A stretch of 64,000 nt of DNA, taken from the NCBI GenBank assembly GCA_022843385.1, contig JALHNT010000024.1, positions 1 through 64,000 on the forward strand. The letters run 5' to 3'. The notes under the pieces are model-generated. The model saw only the letters and a program-made list of their open reading frames with translations. It was not told the DNA's origin and ran no database searches. The stretch comes from Anaerolineae bacterium (GTDB lineage Bacteria > Chloroflexota > Anaerolineae > Aggregatilineales > Phototrophicaceae). The translations under genes were made by a program, and so were the position numbers. This document shows positions 43,021 through 53,114 of this stretch, in pieces; position 1 is the stretch's first letter, and the number at the start of each line of letters is the position of its first letter.

Positions 43021-43641
43021 ATGAGCAGTCAAGTTTATTTTGAAGCAGTGGCGCAGGAGTGGGATGGTATGCGTCAGGGTTTCTTCTCCGAAGCCGTGCG
43101 CGATAGTGCGCTGGCAAAGGCAGGCGTACAAGCTGGTAGGATGGCGGTCGATGTCGGCGCGGGCAGCGGCTTTGTGACCGAGGCATTGTTGAAGGCCGGG
43201 GCGCGGTTCATCGCTGTTGATGAAAGCGAGGCGATGCTCAATGTGATGCGACAGAAGTTCGGCGCGAACGCAGCCGATTATCGCAGGGGTTCAGCAGAAA
43301 CCTTGCCGCTTTCCGCCGGTGAAGCCGACTATGCCTTTGCCAACATGGTGCTGCACCATGTTGAACGCCCGGCAACTGCTATTCAGGAAATGGCGCGTAT
43401 CCTCAAGCCGGGCGGGGTGCTGGTCATCACTGATCTCGATCACCACCGCTTTCAATTCCTGGTTGAGGAACATCATGACCGCTGGATGGGATTTGCCCGC
43501 GCCGAAGTCGAGCGCTGGTTCAAGGAAGCCGGGCTGCGTAGCGTGGACGTGACAGACGCCGGTTGCAATTGCTGCGCGACCTCGGCTTGTGGGAGCTGCG
43601 AGGCTTCCGTCAGCATCTTTCAGGCATCTGGATGGAAATGA
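43021..43641 (+). CDS. SAM-dependent class I methyltransferase with Cys-rich tail
   Basis: This 206-residue protein has the SAM motifs VDVGAGSGFVTEALLKAG (motif I), AVDESEAML and DYAFANMVLHHVERP, plus ARILKPGGVLVITDLD. The C terminus holds NCCATSACGSCEAS: five Cys in a short span, unusual for this fold and perhaps a metal or thiol site. It resembles ubiE/arsM-like enzymes, but substrate is not assignable. AAGGAG precedes ATG 43021. Confidence 0.88.
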   Translation: MSSQVYFEAVAQEWDGMRQGFFSEAVRDSALAKAGVQAGRMAVDVGAGSGFVTEALLKAGARFIAVDESEAMLNVMRQKFGANAADYRRGSAETLPLSAGEADYAFANMVLHHVERPATAIQEMARILKPGGVLVITDLDHHRFQFLVEEHHDRWMGFARAEVERWFKEAGLRSVDVTDAGCNCCATSACGSCEASVSIFQASGWK

Positions 43642-43701
43642 TTGGACCTTCGCTGAGAGCTGAAGTTCGCTCCACAGACCTGCTCGACTCTCGTGCTTAC
43701 G

Positions 43702-44256
43702 CTAGCGCCGGTCATTGCCATCGTTGAAGATACTAGTGGGGTGGCAGCCGCGATTAGACGCCCGCGCCTGCTGCTCCAGCCCGCTGAATTCGCTGAAGTA
43801 CAACACATTCGGTTCATAGGCCACCGCCTCGCCATAGCCCTGTTCGATCATGGCACGATTGACGAACAGGCTGCCCACATAGACATAGCGCAGCATCCGG
43901 CCAAAGCGATCCCGATCTTCGCGGTCGGCCACCAGCCGCACCGTCTGCCCCTCGACGAAAATGCGGTTGGCCTGGGTGGCCTCGTTATAACAGGCTTCGC
44001 CGCGCTCCGGCGTATTCACCCCGATGTAGCGCACCGTATCGCGCTGTCCGTTGATGTCGATGTCGATGGTGTCGCCATCCACGACCGAAAGCACCCGCGC
44101 CGTATCGCCACCGGTGTTGCCCCCGCTGCCGGTGGAGGCATTCGGGTCGAAGCCGAAAGTACAGCGCGTCAGCAGAACCAGCGCCAGCGCCACCAGCAGA
44201 AATCCCAACGGTGGGTAAACGATGCGACGGCGGGAATGGTTGTTTCGGTTTTTCAT
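43702..44256 (-). CDS. Thermonuclease-family (SNase) lipoprotein
   Basis: This 184-residue protein has a hydrophobic N terminus ending in LLTRC (lipobox), then the staphylococcal-nuclease fold: VVDGDTIDIDI, RYIGVNTPE and EDRDRFGRMLRYVYV. The catalytic Arg, Glu and second Arg are all in place, so Ca-dependent nuclease activity outside the membrane is likely. Divergent from manA. Confidence 0.9.
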   Translation of the reverse strand: MKNRNNHSRRRIVYPPLGFLLVALALVLLTRCTFGFDPNASTGSGGNTGGDTARVLSVVDGDTIDIDINGQRDTVRYIGVNTPERGEACYNEATQANRIFVEGQTVRLVADREDRDRFGRMLRYVYVGSLFVNRAMIEQGYGEAVAYEPNVLYFSEFSGLEQQARASNRGCHPTSIFNDGNDRR

Positions 44257-44346
44257 GGGTTTCGCCCTCTGCCAGATTCATCGCCATTCATGTTAGTATA
44301 GACCGATTGACGAACCTATGGTCAACATGAGGGGATAGTCTGCATC

Positions 44347-45315
44347 ATGACACTCTACCCGTTCCTGCTCAATCCCGCGCTGCACGTTAAGGTGTGGGGC
44401 GGACGCAAACTCGAAACCGTCATGGGCAAGCATCTGCCCACCGCTGAACCCTATGGCGAGAGCTGGGAGATGCACGATACCGCAACGGTCGCCAATGGGC
44501 CACACACGGGCAAGACACTGGGCGAACTGCTGAAAACCTACGGTCATGATCTGGTCGGGCGGCATAATGACCCAGAGCAGGGCATCCCGCTGCTGGCGAA
44601 AATCCTCGACCCGACCGACTGGCTCTCGGTGCAGGTACATCCCAACGACGAACAGGCGCGCCAACTGGAAGGCGACCCACGCGGCAAGACCGAAGCCTGG
44701 TACGTCCTGTATGCCGAGCCGGGGGCGAAGCTGGTCAAGGCCGTCCAGCCCGGCATCACCCGCGAACAGATGGCACAGGCCATCCGCGACAACACGCTTG
44801 AGTCGCTGCTGGTGTATGAAGAAGCCCAGGTCGGCGATGTGCTGCTCAACCTGGCCGGCGGCATCCACGCGCTGGGGCCAGGCATCATGATCTACGAGAT
44901 CCAGCAGTCCTCGGATGTTACCTATCGTTTGTATGACTGGGGGCGGGTTGATCTGAATGGGCAACCGCGCCAGCTCCACATCGAGAAAGGTGTGACCGTC
45001 GCCAATCTTGATAGCATCCCGCCGATCACCCACACAGCTCATAATCACATGCCTATCGTCGATGTCGTTCACTCGGAATACTTCGTCACACTGCTGCACC
45101 AGATGAACCGGCGCAACGGCGAACGCATCACGCTCGACACGCGCGGCGAACACTTCCATATTCTGACCTGTATCGAAGGCGAGACGCTGGTCAGCGCCAG
45201 TGACGTCTCGTTCCCGCTCAAGCTGGGGCAGACTGCGCTCATCCCGGCCAATCAGGGGACCTATACGCTGGCAGGGACGGCGCGGGTGCTGCGCTCCTTC
45301 CAACCGCTGTCATGA
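44347..45315 (+). CDS. manA: Mannose-6-phosphate isomerase, class I
   Basis: This 322-residue zinc enzyme interconverts mannose-6-P and fructose-6-P. It has LNPALHVKVWGGRKLE, SVQVHPNDEQAR (zinc ligand His) and GGIHALGPGIMIYEIQQ, typical of the short, bacterial form. GAGGGG precedes ATG 44347. It overlaps no gene; YciI-like and phosphorylase-like genes follow closely and may be co-transcribed. Confidence 0.95.
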   Translation: MTLYPFLLNPALHVKVWGGRKLETVMGKHLPTAEPYGESWEMHDTATVANGPHTGKTLGELLKTYGHDLVGRHNDPEQGIPLLAKILDPTDWLSVQVHPNDEQARQLEGDPRGKTEAWYVLYAEPGAKLVKAVQPGITREQMAQAIRDNTLESLLVYEEAQVGDVLLNLAGGIHALGPGIMIYEIQQSSDVTYRLYDWGRVDLNGQPRQLHIEKGVTVANLDSIPPITHTAHNHMPIVDVVHSEYFVTLLHQMNRRNGERITLDTRGEHFHILTCIEGETLVSASDVSFPLKLGQTALIPANQGTYTLAGTARVLRSFQPLS

Positions 45316-45321
45316 GGTGTT

Positions 45322-45615
45322 ATGAAGACTTATGCGGTCATCTACCAACCGGGTCCGGGTTGGCTGCCGGGTAAGCCGGTTTTTGAGCAGCCCTTGAACG
45401 CCCACTGGGATTATCTGAACACGCTCTATCATCAAGGATTGTTGATTGAGGGCGGCCCCTACAGCGATGACTCCGGCGGGGTTGTGCTGCTGCGCGCTGG
45501 CGACCTGGATGAAGCCTGGGAAATTGTTGATCTCGACCCCTCGATTGTCGATGGCGTCTTCATTGCCGAAGTCCATCCCTGGTTTCAGGTGGATTGGTCA
45601 AATTACGGAAAGTGA
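45322..45615 (+). CDS. YciI-like protein
   Basis: This 97-residue protein has the YCII-related ferredoxin-like fold: YAVIYQPGPGWLPGKPV, LNTLYHQGLLIEGGPYSD, SGGVVLLRAGDLDEAWEIV and FIAEVHPWF. The family includes small enzymes with His-Asp sites. GAGGTG precedes ATG 45322, six bases after manA's stop. Confidence 0.88.
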   Translation: MKTYAVIYQPGPGWLPGKPVFEQPLNAHWDYLNTLYHQGLLIEGGPYSDDSGGVVLLRAGDLDEAWEIVDLDPSIVDGVFIAEVHPWFQVDWSNYGK

Positions 45616-45620
45616 GCCTC

Positions 45621-46265
45621 ATGCAACTGGCTATTTTGAGCGATACTCCTCAGACGGGGACAGTATACGAGAATGGCTATGGTACGTCTGCCCCGATTGC
45701 GACTCTGACATTAGGTGAGCATACCGTGTATGCCTTTTCTCAGGGCTTTGCCGACCCGCGCGCCACAGCGCAGGCGCTGAACGACCAGGGTGTGACGCAT
45801 CTGTGGTTGTGCGAGTCGGTGGGGGCGCTGTCGCCTCTGCTGGAAGTGGGCGACTGGCTGGTGCCGGATGACTACATCGATGGCACGCGCGGGCAGCATT
45901 ACACCACCTTTAGCGAGAAGGCCGGGGGCTATGTCCAGCAGGTGCCGCCTTTCGACCCCTCCAGCCGTGAGGCGCTGCTTCAGGCGCTGAGTATGCCCAG
46001 TGAGGGACGTGTCTTCCGGCGTGGGGTACTGGTCTGCGTCAGCAACACCCGGTTGGAGACTCCGGCGGAAGCCCAGTTCTGGGGGCGGGCTGGCGCTCAT
46101 ATCGTCGGGCGTTATCTCAGCCCATGCCTGACGCTGGCGCGTGAACTGGACATACAGGTGGCAGCGTTGACGCGGGTCGCGCGCATAGGAGGCGTGTCAG
46201 GGGACGTTTTTCCTATCGAGTCATACTTCCCTCTCATCCAGTCTATACTCCAAAAACGGATATAA
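45621..46265 (+). CDS. Purine nucleoside/MTA phosphorylase-like protein, shortened
   Basis: This protein of about 214 residues resembles the MTAP/PNP family: THLWLCESVGALSPLLEVGD, LVPDDYIDGTRG and GVLVCVSNTRLETPAEAQFW. The usual C-terminal active-site segment (…TDYD) is changed to TRVARIGGVSGDV, and the protein is shorter than the usual 250 or more, so activity is uncertain. ATG 45621 with GGAAAG upstream follows the YciI gene's stop by five bases. It may be a third MTA-salvage gene or a degenerate paralogue. Confidence 0.68.
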   Translation: MQLAILSDTPQTGTVYENGYGTSAPIATLTLGEHTVYAFSQGFADPRATAQALNDQGVTHLWLCESVGALSPLLEVGDWLVPDDYIDGTRGQHYTTFSEKAGGYVQQVPPFDPSSREALLQALSMPSEGRVFRRGVLVCVSNTRLETPAEAQFWGRAGAHIVGRYLSPCLTLARELDIQVAALTRVARIGGVSGDVFPIESYFPLIQSILQKRI

Positions 46266-46302
46266 TTATAAACACGACGAAGATGCGTGTGTGGACACAG
46301 TG

Positions 46303-46701
46303 ATGACTCATATTCTGATCGTTGATGATTCGCAGCAGATGCGAATGCTCATGCGCCTGATGCTGGAAAAAGCTGGATACATCCTTCACGTCGCGTCCAA
46401 TGCTAAAGAAGCGCTGGCGCTCCTCGATCAACGTACGCCCGACCTCATCATCACCGATCTCATGATGCCGGAAATTGATGGCTTTCAATTTTGTCGCATG
46501 GTGCGCCAGCGACCAGAAACGATTTCCACCCCCATACTGCTGCGTTCCTATCGCGTGATGGATGAGCTGGCGGTCAAGGAAGCCTATGCTGCTGGTGCTA
46601 ACGATGTCATGCATTTACTGGTGCAGCAGACCGAATTCCTCAAGCGAGTGCGGGCGCTGCTGGACGGCGATTCTGGATCAGTCAAACCTCTCCGCCGCTG
46701 A
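46303..46701 (+). CDS. Response regulator receiver lacking the conserved Lys
   Basis: This receiver domain of about 132 residues has IVDDSQQM and phospho-Asp in ITDLMMPEIDG. At the switch Thr there is RSYRVMD, and the usual Lys-Pro is replaced by MHLLVQQ. It could be phosphorylated but signals atypically. ATG 46303 is used. It is transcribed as a single gene; a terminator lies about 80 bases after. Confidence 0.85.
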   Translation: MTHILIVDDSQQMRMLMRLMLEKAGYILHVASNAKEALALLDQRTPDLIITDLMMPEIDGFQFCRMVRQRPETISTPILLRSYRVMDELAVKEAYAAGANDVMHLLVQQTEFLKRVRALLDGDSGSVKPLRR

Positions 46702-46774
46702 ACCCTCGCAATCCAGTGTGTGTATTATTATAACGCGAGAATGTCCCATTATTTGCTGCTGTAGAAAGTAGAGA

Positions 46775-46816
46775 AAAAGAGTGAGGCACACCGGAAGCCC
46801 CGACGCCTCACTTTTT
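46775..46816. terminator. Bidirectional Rho-independent terminator
   Basis: GTGAGGC (46781-46787) pairs with GCCTCAC (46805-46811); T-runs lie on both outer sides when read on the respective strands. It serves the response regulator (+) and the membrane protein gene (-), whose stop codon lies inside it. Confidence 0.8.
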
Positions 46817-47395
46817 GGGATGAAGGAAAGCAGGTTCTTTCAATTTATAGTATCTGCGTTTTTGCGGCCTGGTTGAAGCCTGCAGTGATTCATCAATCCA
46901 TCCAGAAAGAACGAACCATACAGCGCTGATGCTAAATATGAGCAACCAGATAATGAAATCATAGGGAGGTCTATTTGAGGATGTCGGTAATCCCGTAAGG
47001 AACATCCATGCAAGCAGCGTACTGCTTACAATCATGCCAGCGGCACCAACCATGGATCTTGGTTTGCGCGCCCAGATGACCACCGCAACATCAAACGCAA
47101 TGCCGAGTAGAGGCAGTAGAGTGAAAAGAACTAAGAATACCACAACATCCAATTCATCAGTGGAATTCAATTCCCAAAATGACAATACCAGTATCCAATA
47201 CATGAACAGCAGAATCATAGCGATGATGCTCAATCCAAATGCGATCCGTAGTAATTTGTATACAAGTCTGTCATGCCAGGGGGAATTGCGAGATGGCTTG
47301 AGTGGGAGGAACAATGACACCTCTCCATCTGATTTGCCCAGAGAAATGAAGAATGCTTGTAGAACAAGCTCGAGGAAAACTCCCAACCAGTTCAT
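46808..47395 (-). CDS. Polytopic membrane protein, unknown
   Basis: This protein of about 195 residues has five or so hydrophobic helices (LLRIAFGLSIIAMILLFMYW, VVVFLVLFTLLPLLGIAFDV, GMIVSSTLLAWMFLTGLP, IIWLLIFSISAVWFVLSGW) and a basic C terminus. ATG 47395 follows AGGTAGG. It is less G+C-rich than neighbours; no family recognised. Confidence 0.7.
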   Translation of the reverse strand: MNWLGVFLELVLQAFFISLGKSDGEVSLFLPLKPSRNSPWHDRLVYKLLRIAFGLSIIAMILLFMYWILVLSFWELNSTDELDVVVFLVLFTLLPLLGIAFDVAVVIWARKPRSMVGAAGMIVSSTLLAWMFLTGLPTSSNRPPYDFIIWLLIFSISAVWFVLSGWIDESLQASTRPQKRRYYKLKEPAFLHPKK

Positions 47396-47657
47396 GTCCA
47401 CCTACCTTTCCAGCGATCTAGACTTGCAGGCATCAGCTTTGTCGGAAAAGCCCTCAATCGCTCGCGCTGCTGATCAGGATTCAGTGGGATTCGGATTAAT
47501 CTACCAGCACTTATATTGTAGTTCTGGACGATATGGCTGCGGTAATCGTCCTATAGTTACATCTGTCATTATATCGCTGCGTGATGTTATGCTTCGATGA
47601 CGTTCCATTGATGCTTGCTAGACAGGTTATGGCTATTTCAACAAGAAAGGGATTCTC

Positions 47658-48188
47658 GTGATGATGATTTCACCGCCTCAGTCTGATGAATATGCGGCCT
47701 ACTATGGGAGATACATTCAGCTTGTCCCGCCCGGCAGCGATCTCTTGGTGCTGATGAGCAGCCAGTCGGATGCGCTCAGGCAATTGTTACAGTCCGTTTC
47801 CGAGGAGCAAGCCAACGCCTGCCCGGCACCTGGCGAGTGGAGCGTGAAGGAAGTAATCGGACATCTATCCGATGTCGAACGAATCTTCGCCTACCGTGCG
47901 GTGTGGATTGCGCGCGGCGAAAAGACTCCGCTGCCCGGCTTTGATCAGGATGTATTCTCACGCGGGACAGATTTCAACCGGCGGACACTGGCGGATCTGG
48001 TGGAAGAATTCAACCTCCAGCGGCGCGCCAATGTCCTGTGCTTCAGCGCTCTGACAGCCGATGAGGTTTCCCGCCTCGGCACCGCCAGCGATAATCCCTT
48101 CAGCGTGCGCGCCTTGCTCTATGTGCTGGCCGGACACGTCATCCACCACATGGACAGCCTGCGCGAGGTGTATCGTGTGGAGGGATGA
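47658..48188 (+). CDS. DinB-family protein
   Basis: This 176-residue DinB_2-type protein has EWSVKEVIGHLSDVERIFAY, GFDQDVFSRGTDF and LAGHVIHHMDSLREVY. His residues fit the metal site: one in GHLSDVE and two in HVIHH. Activity unknown. Start is one of three adjacent Met codons. Confidence 0.85.
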   Translation: MMMISPPQSDEYAAYYGRYIQLVPPGSDLLVLMSSQSDALRQLLQSVSEEQANACPAPGEWSVKEVIGHLSDVERIFAYRAVWIARGEKTPLPGFDQDVFSRGTDFNRRTLADLVEEFNLQRRANVLCFSALTADEVSRLGTASDNPFSVRALLYVLAGHVIHHMDSLREVYRVEG

Positions 48189-48297
48189 ATTTCAGTTATC
48201 GGTCGGCCCAGAATCGCCATCATGCTCGACCTCTTGATGAGTATGGGCAGCTTGAGGTTATCTGACTCTTTGCTTGCCCATACCCTGATTCAGTTGC

Positions 48298-51200
48298 CTA
48301 ACCGCCCCAACGCAGATCCATCACCCTGAGATCAGGCAGTTGGATGAACGGCGCGGCATTGCTGCCATCGTTGGCGGCCAGTATGACGGTTGCGCCATCG
48401 TCCCAGATCAGCGTCCCACTGACCGGGCCAGGCCCGACATACCGCAGATTGTCCGCCCCAGTCACGATTTCGACCAGTCCACTCGCCCCCTGTTGATATA
48501 ACCGGGTGGTTTCGCCCTGCCGGCAGATGAAGTACAGGTCGATGCCATTGGCATCAAAGAAGGGCTGCTCACAGGTCACATCGGCGGCGGATTCACTGAT
48601 GATGTATTCGTCGCCAGTATCGAGGAAGCGCACCACGATAGCCCCGTCGCGCACAAAAGCCAGCAGCAGACCATCGGGCGTCAGCGCCGGCTGACGGGCA
48701 TCCGCCAGGAACAACGCTGGAATCGCGCCCGGTTCATCGACCGGCAGACTGTAGATGTCCATCCCGCCATCGGCGCGGGCAGCGGTGAAGTACAGCGTGC
48801 GCCCATCGCCATCCCATGCAACCGCGTCGTCGGTCAGCGCGGCACCGCGACTATCGCTGAACAGGGCGCGATAGGCTCCAGTGTTGACATCAAACAGGTA
48901 AAGCGTCCCGCTGTCAGAGGCATCACGCCCGATATAGCCCAGCATGTCGCCACCGGGACTGAGCGCTGCCCCATGTTCGGAGATGGTCGCCCCCTGACCG
49001 ATATCGAAGATGCCACCACCTTCGAGCAGGAACAGATTCGGTGCGCTGCCATCAGCCCCGACTCCGATGAACACCCCGCGTTCGCTGGTATCGATCACGG
49101 CGCTGCGCCAACCGGAGCCAAGGGCGGCATCGAAGGCAGCTTCAGCCTCGGCATCAACCGGTTCGCTGGCGGGCGCGACGATGGTGCGCGGTTGATTGGA
49201 CGGCAGCGGCAGGGCCACCACCGCATTCGGCGCGGCCGGACGCCCCAGCGTCACGGTCGGAACACAGGCATCCCCGGCGGCGCACACGGCGGCATCGCGC
49301 AGCGGGATGATGGGCGTGAAGCCAGCACCTCCAGCCCGCCCTGGGTCTGCGCCACCCGATGCCCCGGCTGGCGGCACCGGGATCGGATCGTCGTCGCGCG
49401 GGACGCCGGTGCCAGTCAGCCACCAGAGCAGGTTGAAGCTCAGCCCCAGGCGATAGCTATCAGTGAGGATGATGCGGCTGACGGATTGCGGTACGGGGGT
49501 ATGCACCCAGCGTCCAACCCCCAGCGCATCGGCATTGCTGGGCAGCATGGCATCGACCACGACGCAATAGGCTGTTCCCTCCGCCGAGGCCGGCAGACTC
49601 CCGCGCGCCAGGCCATCTGCCCCGGTCACGAACACATAATCCGGCGTCGCTCTCTCGCAGTCACCATTTTCGAAGACGGCAATCGTGACATTGGCGACCC
49701 CTGGCTCGGTATAGTTATTGGGTGGTGCCGCGAGCAGGGTTTGCTGATTGTGATCCGGGATTAGCCGGCCATCCTCACGGATCATGCAGCCGGGCGGGAC
49801 GTTCGCCAGTGTGCCATCCCAGCCGGATGGTTCGCAGTAAGCGCGGTAGACGTTGACGATGAACGGAATATTGGGTGATGGCGTCGTCAGTTCGCCGCTG
49901 CTGGTTTCGGCAGACCACAGCCCCGGATCGTAAGTGACGCTGACCGTGTCCGCAGCCGAATACAACATCTCGCCGCCGCTGCCCATGCGGGTGGTGACGC
50001 CGCTTTCGCTGGTGCGCCACCAGCCGAAGTTCGGCACAGATGAGATGGTGCCAACCGTCGTCGGATTCGGCATCACATTGAAGTAGAGCGTCGTCCCGCC
50101 GACCCCGGCGAACGTCCACCACTGGCCTTCGCCCAGCACGCTGGCGTTGCCCCCAGCGGCGCGGCTGATCGCCAGACAATGCGGCTCGTCCTGCAGGTTG
50201 CCCAGTTCGAAGTAACCATCGGCGTTGGTGGTCGCCGTTCCGACCAGGCGACCGCCACCGGGTTCGTTGCAGGTGCCGCGATAGATGCTGACTTCGACCC
50301 CGGCGATGCCGATCTCAAATGAGTCGCGGGTGGTATTGGCTTCGATGAAGCTGCCGCCATTCCGCGCCACACAGCCGGGCGGCACCCGCCCACTGACCGC
50401 GAAATTCAGATTTTGGGTGTTGCAGTTCACATCGTAGACAATCCCAAAGACCACCCTCGTCTCGGCCAGTTCAACGCTGGCGCTCAGCTCGGTGATCACG
50501 CGGCTGTTGGTTAACTGTTCGACGATGGCTATGATATCTTCGAGCCTGGGACAGCGGGTGGGGTTCGCAGCACGCCAGTTATCAATAATGGAGATGAACT
50601 CTTCAAAAGTGATAGGCACCCGGTAGGGCAGCCCTTGTGCTATGCCCCCTTCGCTGGTGAGTACGGCGTAAAGCAGCGCCATGTCCTCGCTGCTGGCACC
50701 GATGCAGTCAGCGAAGTAGTCCAGCGTGGCTTGCTGCGCCGGGGTGATCGGCAGAGGTGGCCGCTCGCCAATGATGGTGTTGACATGACTGCACCAGAGC
50801 CGGGTCTTTTCGGCAGCGCTGGTGGCGGCGTTGACAGATGTGATGGCGGCGGCGGTGCGCCTATCGCCCATGACACGCCGCATCATCGGAACACCCAGGT
50901 AGGCCGAATCCGGGTATGGTCCGCCCAGGCAAGTGCTGGTCCAGAAGACATAGTTCCGTTCTTCTACGACGACCCCACTGATGCCGCTGATCGTGCCAAA
51001 GGGGTCGCCGCGCATGATGGCACATACGCCACTTTCCGATAACTGGCTCATCAATAGCCCCAGAACAACAGCCCCATTGGATAAGCCGGTGCCCTGATTC
51101 GGATCGAATGCTCCGTTGGTGAGGCGATTCAGACGGTCGATCAACGCCTGCATTTCTGGCGTTGGCAGCGGACGCGAGTCGGTTGGGCAGCGGGCAATCT

Positions 51201-52962
51201 CAATCGATTGACTCGTCGTCTCCAACGGCCCCAACAGGGTGACCAGATCCGGGGCTGAACCCAACTCGAAGAGCTGGGTCACAGGCGCAGCAGTTGCCAC
51301 CGGCAGGCTGATGCTGGTGACCGCGTTGAGGAAGATGCCGTTGTTAGCGATGAACAACAGGAAGTCCTGGTTCGACAGGCAGCGGCGGCCCAGGTGCCCG
51401 ATGTAGGCAGCCAGATCATTCCAGGTGAAGCCGGCCTGACCTTCGCTGATGCGGGCGCGCCAGATATCCACTTCAGCGTTCTGGATGATGCGGCACTCGA
51501 CCAGGCGGTTGAGCAGCGCATTCTGCTGATCGATGTCTTCCTGCGAAATGTTCAGGATGCGGCGTTGCAGATAATGGCACCACACCTGTTGACCGGTCAG
51601 GCGTGAACTGGTGCTGAGTGAGGAGATGAGCAGGGTAGCGACTTCCCGATCCGCGCCAGCGCGCAGCCGCGTCATCGCCTCGCGCATCTGGACCCCAGTC
51701 AGGATGCCGTAGCACACGCCGGTGTAGTATTCAGCCCGATCCAGCGGCGGGATGATATTGCGCGTCAGAACCAGGCGGAAGGGATCGCCAGCCTGTGCCG
51801 CACATAATTCAGCATCAGTGACCCCGGCCCAGCTCAAACGGATGGTGCTGCCAAAACGGGAATAGTTCGTATCCAGCCACATATAATCGGTGCTGGGAAC
51901 CGAGCGCGGATCGGTCGAACAGCGCAGTTCTGCGCTGCGTGGCTGGCTGAGGGGAGAAGGCAGATTGGGGCTGCCAAAGCGCTGGCGGCGCAAGGCTTCG
52001 CGCAGATTGCCACAGGGATCGTCGCTGGCGACGATGCGGATCACTTCGGTCAGCGGCACTTGCTGCGACGGGGCAATCAGATCGGCACAGTCCTGTAAGC
52101 TCGACCAGTCAATTTCGGCCGGAATGACCCAGGCGTTGGAAGGCGGTGCTGTAGTAGGTTGTTGGGTGGGTTGCGGCGCTGGCGTAGCGCTCGGCTCAGT
52201 GGTGGCGGTCGCTGGCGGGCAGCCATTCTGAGTCTGGGCGAAGACGGCCGGGCAGGCATCAGCATTGTCCAGTACCCCATCGCCATCGCTGTCCGGCGGG
52301 CAGCCGTTCTGAGTTTGGGCGAAGACGGACGGGCAGGCATCGGCATTATCCGGCACCCCGTCGCCATCGCTGTCCGGCGGGCAGCCGTTCTGGGTCTGGG
52401 CGAAGACGGCCGGGCAGGCATCGGCATTATCCGGCACCCCATCGCCATCGCTGTCGGGTGGGCAGCCATTCTGAGTTTGAGCGAAGACGGCCGGGCAGGC
52501 ATCGGCATTATCCGGCAGCCCGTCGCCGTCGCTGTCGGGTGGGCAACCGTTCTGGGTCTGGGCGAAGACGCCGGGGCAGGCATCGGCATTATCCGGCAGC
52601 CCGTCACCGTCGCTGTCACTGGCGATGACGGTGAAGCTGGCCGAAGCGGTGAACCCATCTGGCACGCCGGGCTGACGACATTCGATAAAATACACAGTCC
52701 CCTGGGCGGCATCGCCGGGGATGGTGAAACTGATGGGTGTATCGTAGGGATAAGCGCCAATGCTGCCGCCATTAACAAAACACTCAACATCAAAACCCGC
52801 GAAACCGCCAGAGAAAAAGATGGTTACGCCGCTGCCAGGCGGCCCTTGGGCGCTGCTGAGGCTAATCGATTGGGCATAGGTTGACGAGAGTCCGCTGATC
52901 AACAACAACATGATGCTGAAGGCGAAGAGCAGAGATCGGAGCACTTGACGCTTGATAGGCAC
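48298..52962 (-). CDS. Giant exported protein with TSP3 repeats, SdrB-like and beta-propeller parts
   Basis: This protein of about 1554 residues has a signal peptide ([21 protein letters not shown]), a beta domain, five tandem 27-residue thrombospondin-type-3 calcium repeats ([20 protein letters not shown] and similar), a Thr/Pro spacer, a long helical mid-part with paired Cys, SdrB/carboxypeptidase-regulatory-like modules ([30 protein letters not shown]) and a C-terminal TolB-like propeller with [18 protein letters not shown]. Likely a surface adhesin or structural protein. GTG 52962 is used, GGAGG being eight bases upstream. Confidence 0.8.
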   Translation of the reverse strand: MPIKRQVLRSLLFAFSIMLLLISGLSSTYAQSISLSSAQGPPGSGVTIFFSGGFAGFDVECFVNGGSIGAYPYDTPISFTIPGDAAQGTVYFIECRQPGVPDGFTASASFTVIASDSDGDGLPDNADACPGVFAQTQNGCPPDSDGDGLPDNADACPAVFAQTQNGCPPDSDGDGVPDNADACPAVFAQTQNGCPPDSDGDGVPDNADACPSVFAQTQNGCPPDSDGDGVLDNADACPAVFAQTQNGCPPATATTEPSATPAPQPTQQPTTAPPSNAWVIPAEIDWSSLQDCADLIAPSQQVPLTEVIRIVASDDPCGNLREALRRQRFGSPNLPSPLSQPRSAELRCSTDPRSVPSTDYMWLDTNYSRFGSTIRLSWAGVTDAELCAAQAGDPFRLVLTRNIIPPLDRAEYYTGVCYGILTGVQMREAMTRLRAGADREVATLLISSLSTSSRLTGQQVWCHYLQRRILNISQEDIDQQNALLNRLVECRIIQNAEVDIWRARISEGQAGFTWNDLAAYIGHLGRRCLSNQDFLLFIANNGIFLNAVTSISLPVATAAPVTQLFELGSAPDLVTLLGPLETTSQSIEIARCPTDSRPLPTPEMQALIDRLNRLTNGAFDPNQGTGLSNGAVVLGLLMSQLSESGVCAIMRGDPFGTISGISGVVVEERNYVFWTSTCLGGPYPDSAYLGVPMMRRVMGDRRTAAAITSVNAATSAAEKTRLWCSHVNTIIGERPPLPITPAQQATLDYFADCIGASSEDMALLYAVLTSEGGIAQGLPYRVPITFEEFISIIDNWRAANPTRCPRLEDIIAIVEQLTNSRVITELSASVELAETRVVFGIVYDVNCNTQNLNFAVSGRVPPGCVARNGGSFIEANTTRDSFEIGIAGVEVSIYRGTCNEPGGGRLVGTATTNADGYFELGNLQDEPHCLAISRAAGGNASVLGEGQWWTFAGVGGTTLYFNVMPNPTTVGTISSVPNFGWWRTSESGVTTRMGSGGEMLYSAADTVSVTYDPGLWSAETSSGELTTPSPNIPFIVNVYRAYCEPSGWDGTLANVPPGCMIREDGRLIPDHNQQTLLAAPPNNYTEPGVANVTIAVFENGDCERATPDYVFVTGADGLARGSLPASAEGTAYCVVVDAMLPSNADALGVGRWVHTPVPQSVSRIILTDSYRLGLSFNLLWWLTGTGVPRDDDPIPVPPAGASGGADPGRAGGAGFTPIIPLRDAAVCAAGDACVPTVTLGRPAAPNAVVALPLPSNQPRTIVAPASEPVDAEAEAAFDAALGSGWRSAVIDTSERGVFIGVGADGSAPNLFLLEGGGIFDIGQGATISEHGAALSPGGDMLGYIGRDASDSGTLYLFDVNTGAYRALFSDSRGAALTDDAVAWDGDGRTLYFTAARADGGMDIYSLPVDEPGAIPALFLADARQPALTPDGLLLAFVRDGAIVVRFLDTGDEYIISESAADVTCEQPFFDANGIDLYFICRQGETTRLYQQGASGLVEIVTGADNLRYVGPGPVSGTLIWDDGATVILAANDGSNAAPFIQLPDLRVMDLRWGG
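52213..52617. repeat. Five 81-bp tandem repeats inside the giant protein gene
   Basis: The DNA units are nearly identical (mainly third-base differences), encoding TSP3 units 27 residues each. This implies recent amplification or gene conversion, and the copy number could vary between strains. Confidence 0.85.
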
Positions 52963-53114
52963 AGGCACAACCTCCAACTGTATGAACGATTGCAGATAAT
53001 CGATCCATCGTCATTCTAATATCAATTGTATTTTTGTGCTGTCAGGGGGGTGACTTTACATCTATTCAGCGAGTCAGTACACTGACTTTGAAATCTGGTT
53101 GAGGAAAACCCGCC

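Noticed and set aside
52213..52617. Regular repeats that might be a CRISPR array
   Set aside because: They are contiguous 81-bp coding units without spacers and translate into TSP3 repeats.
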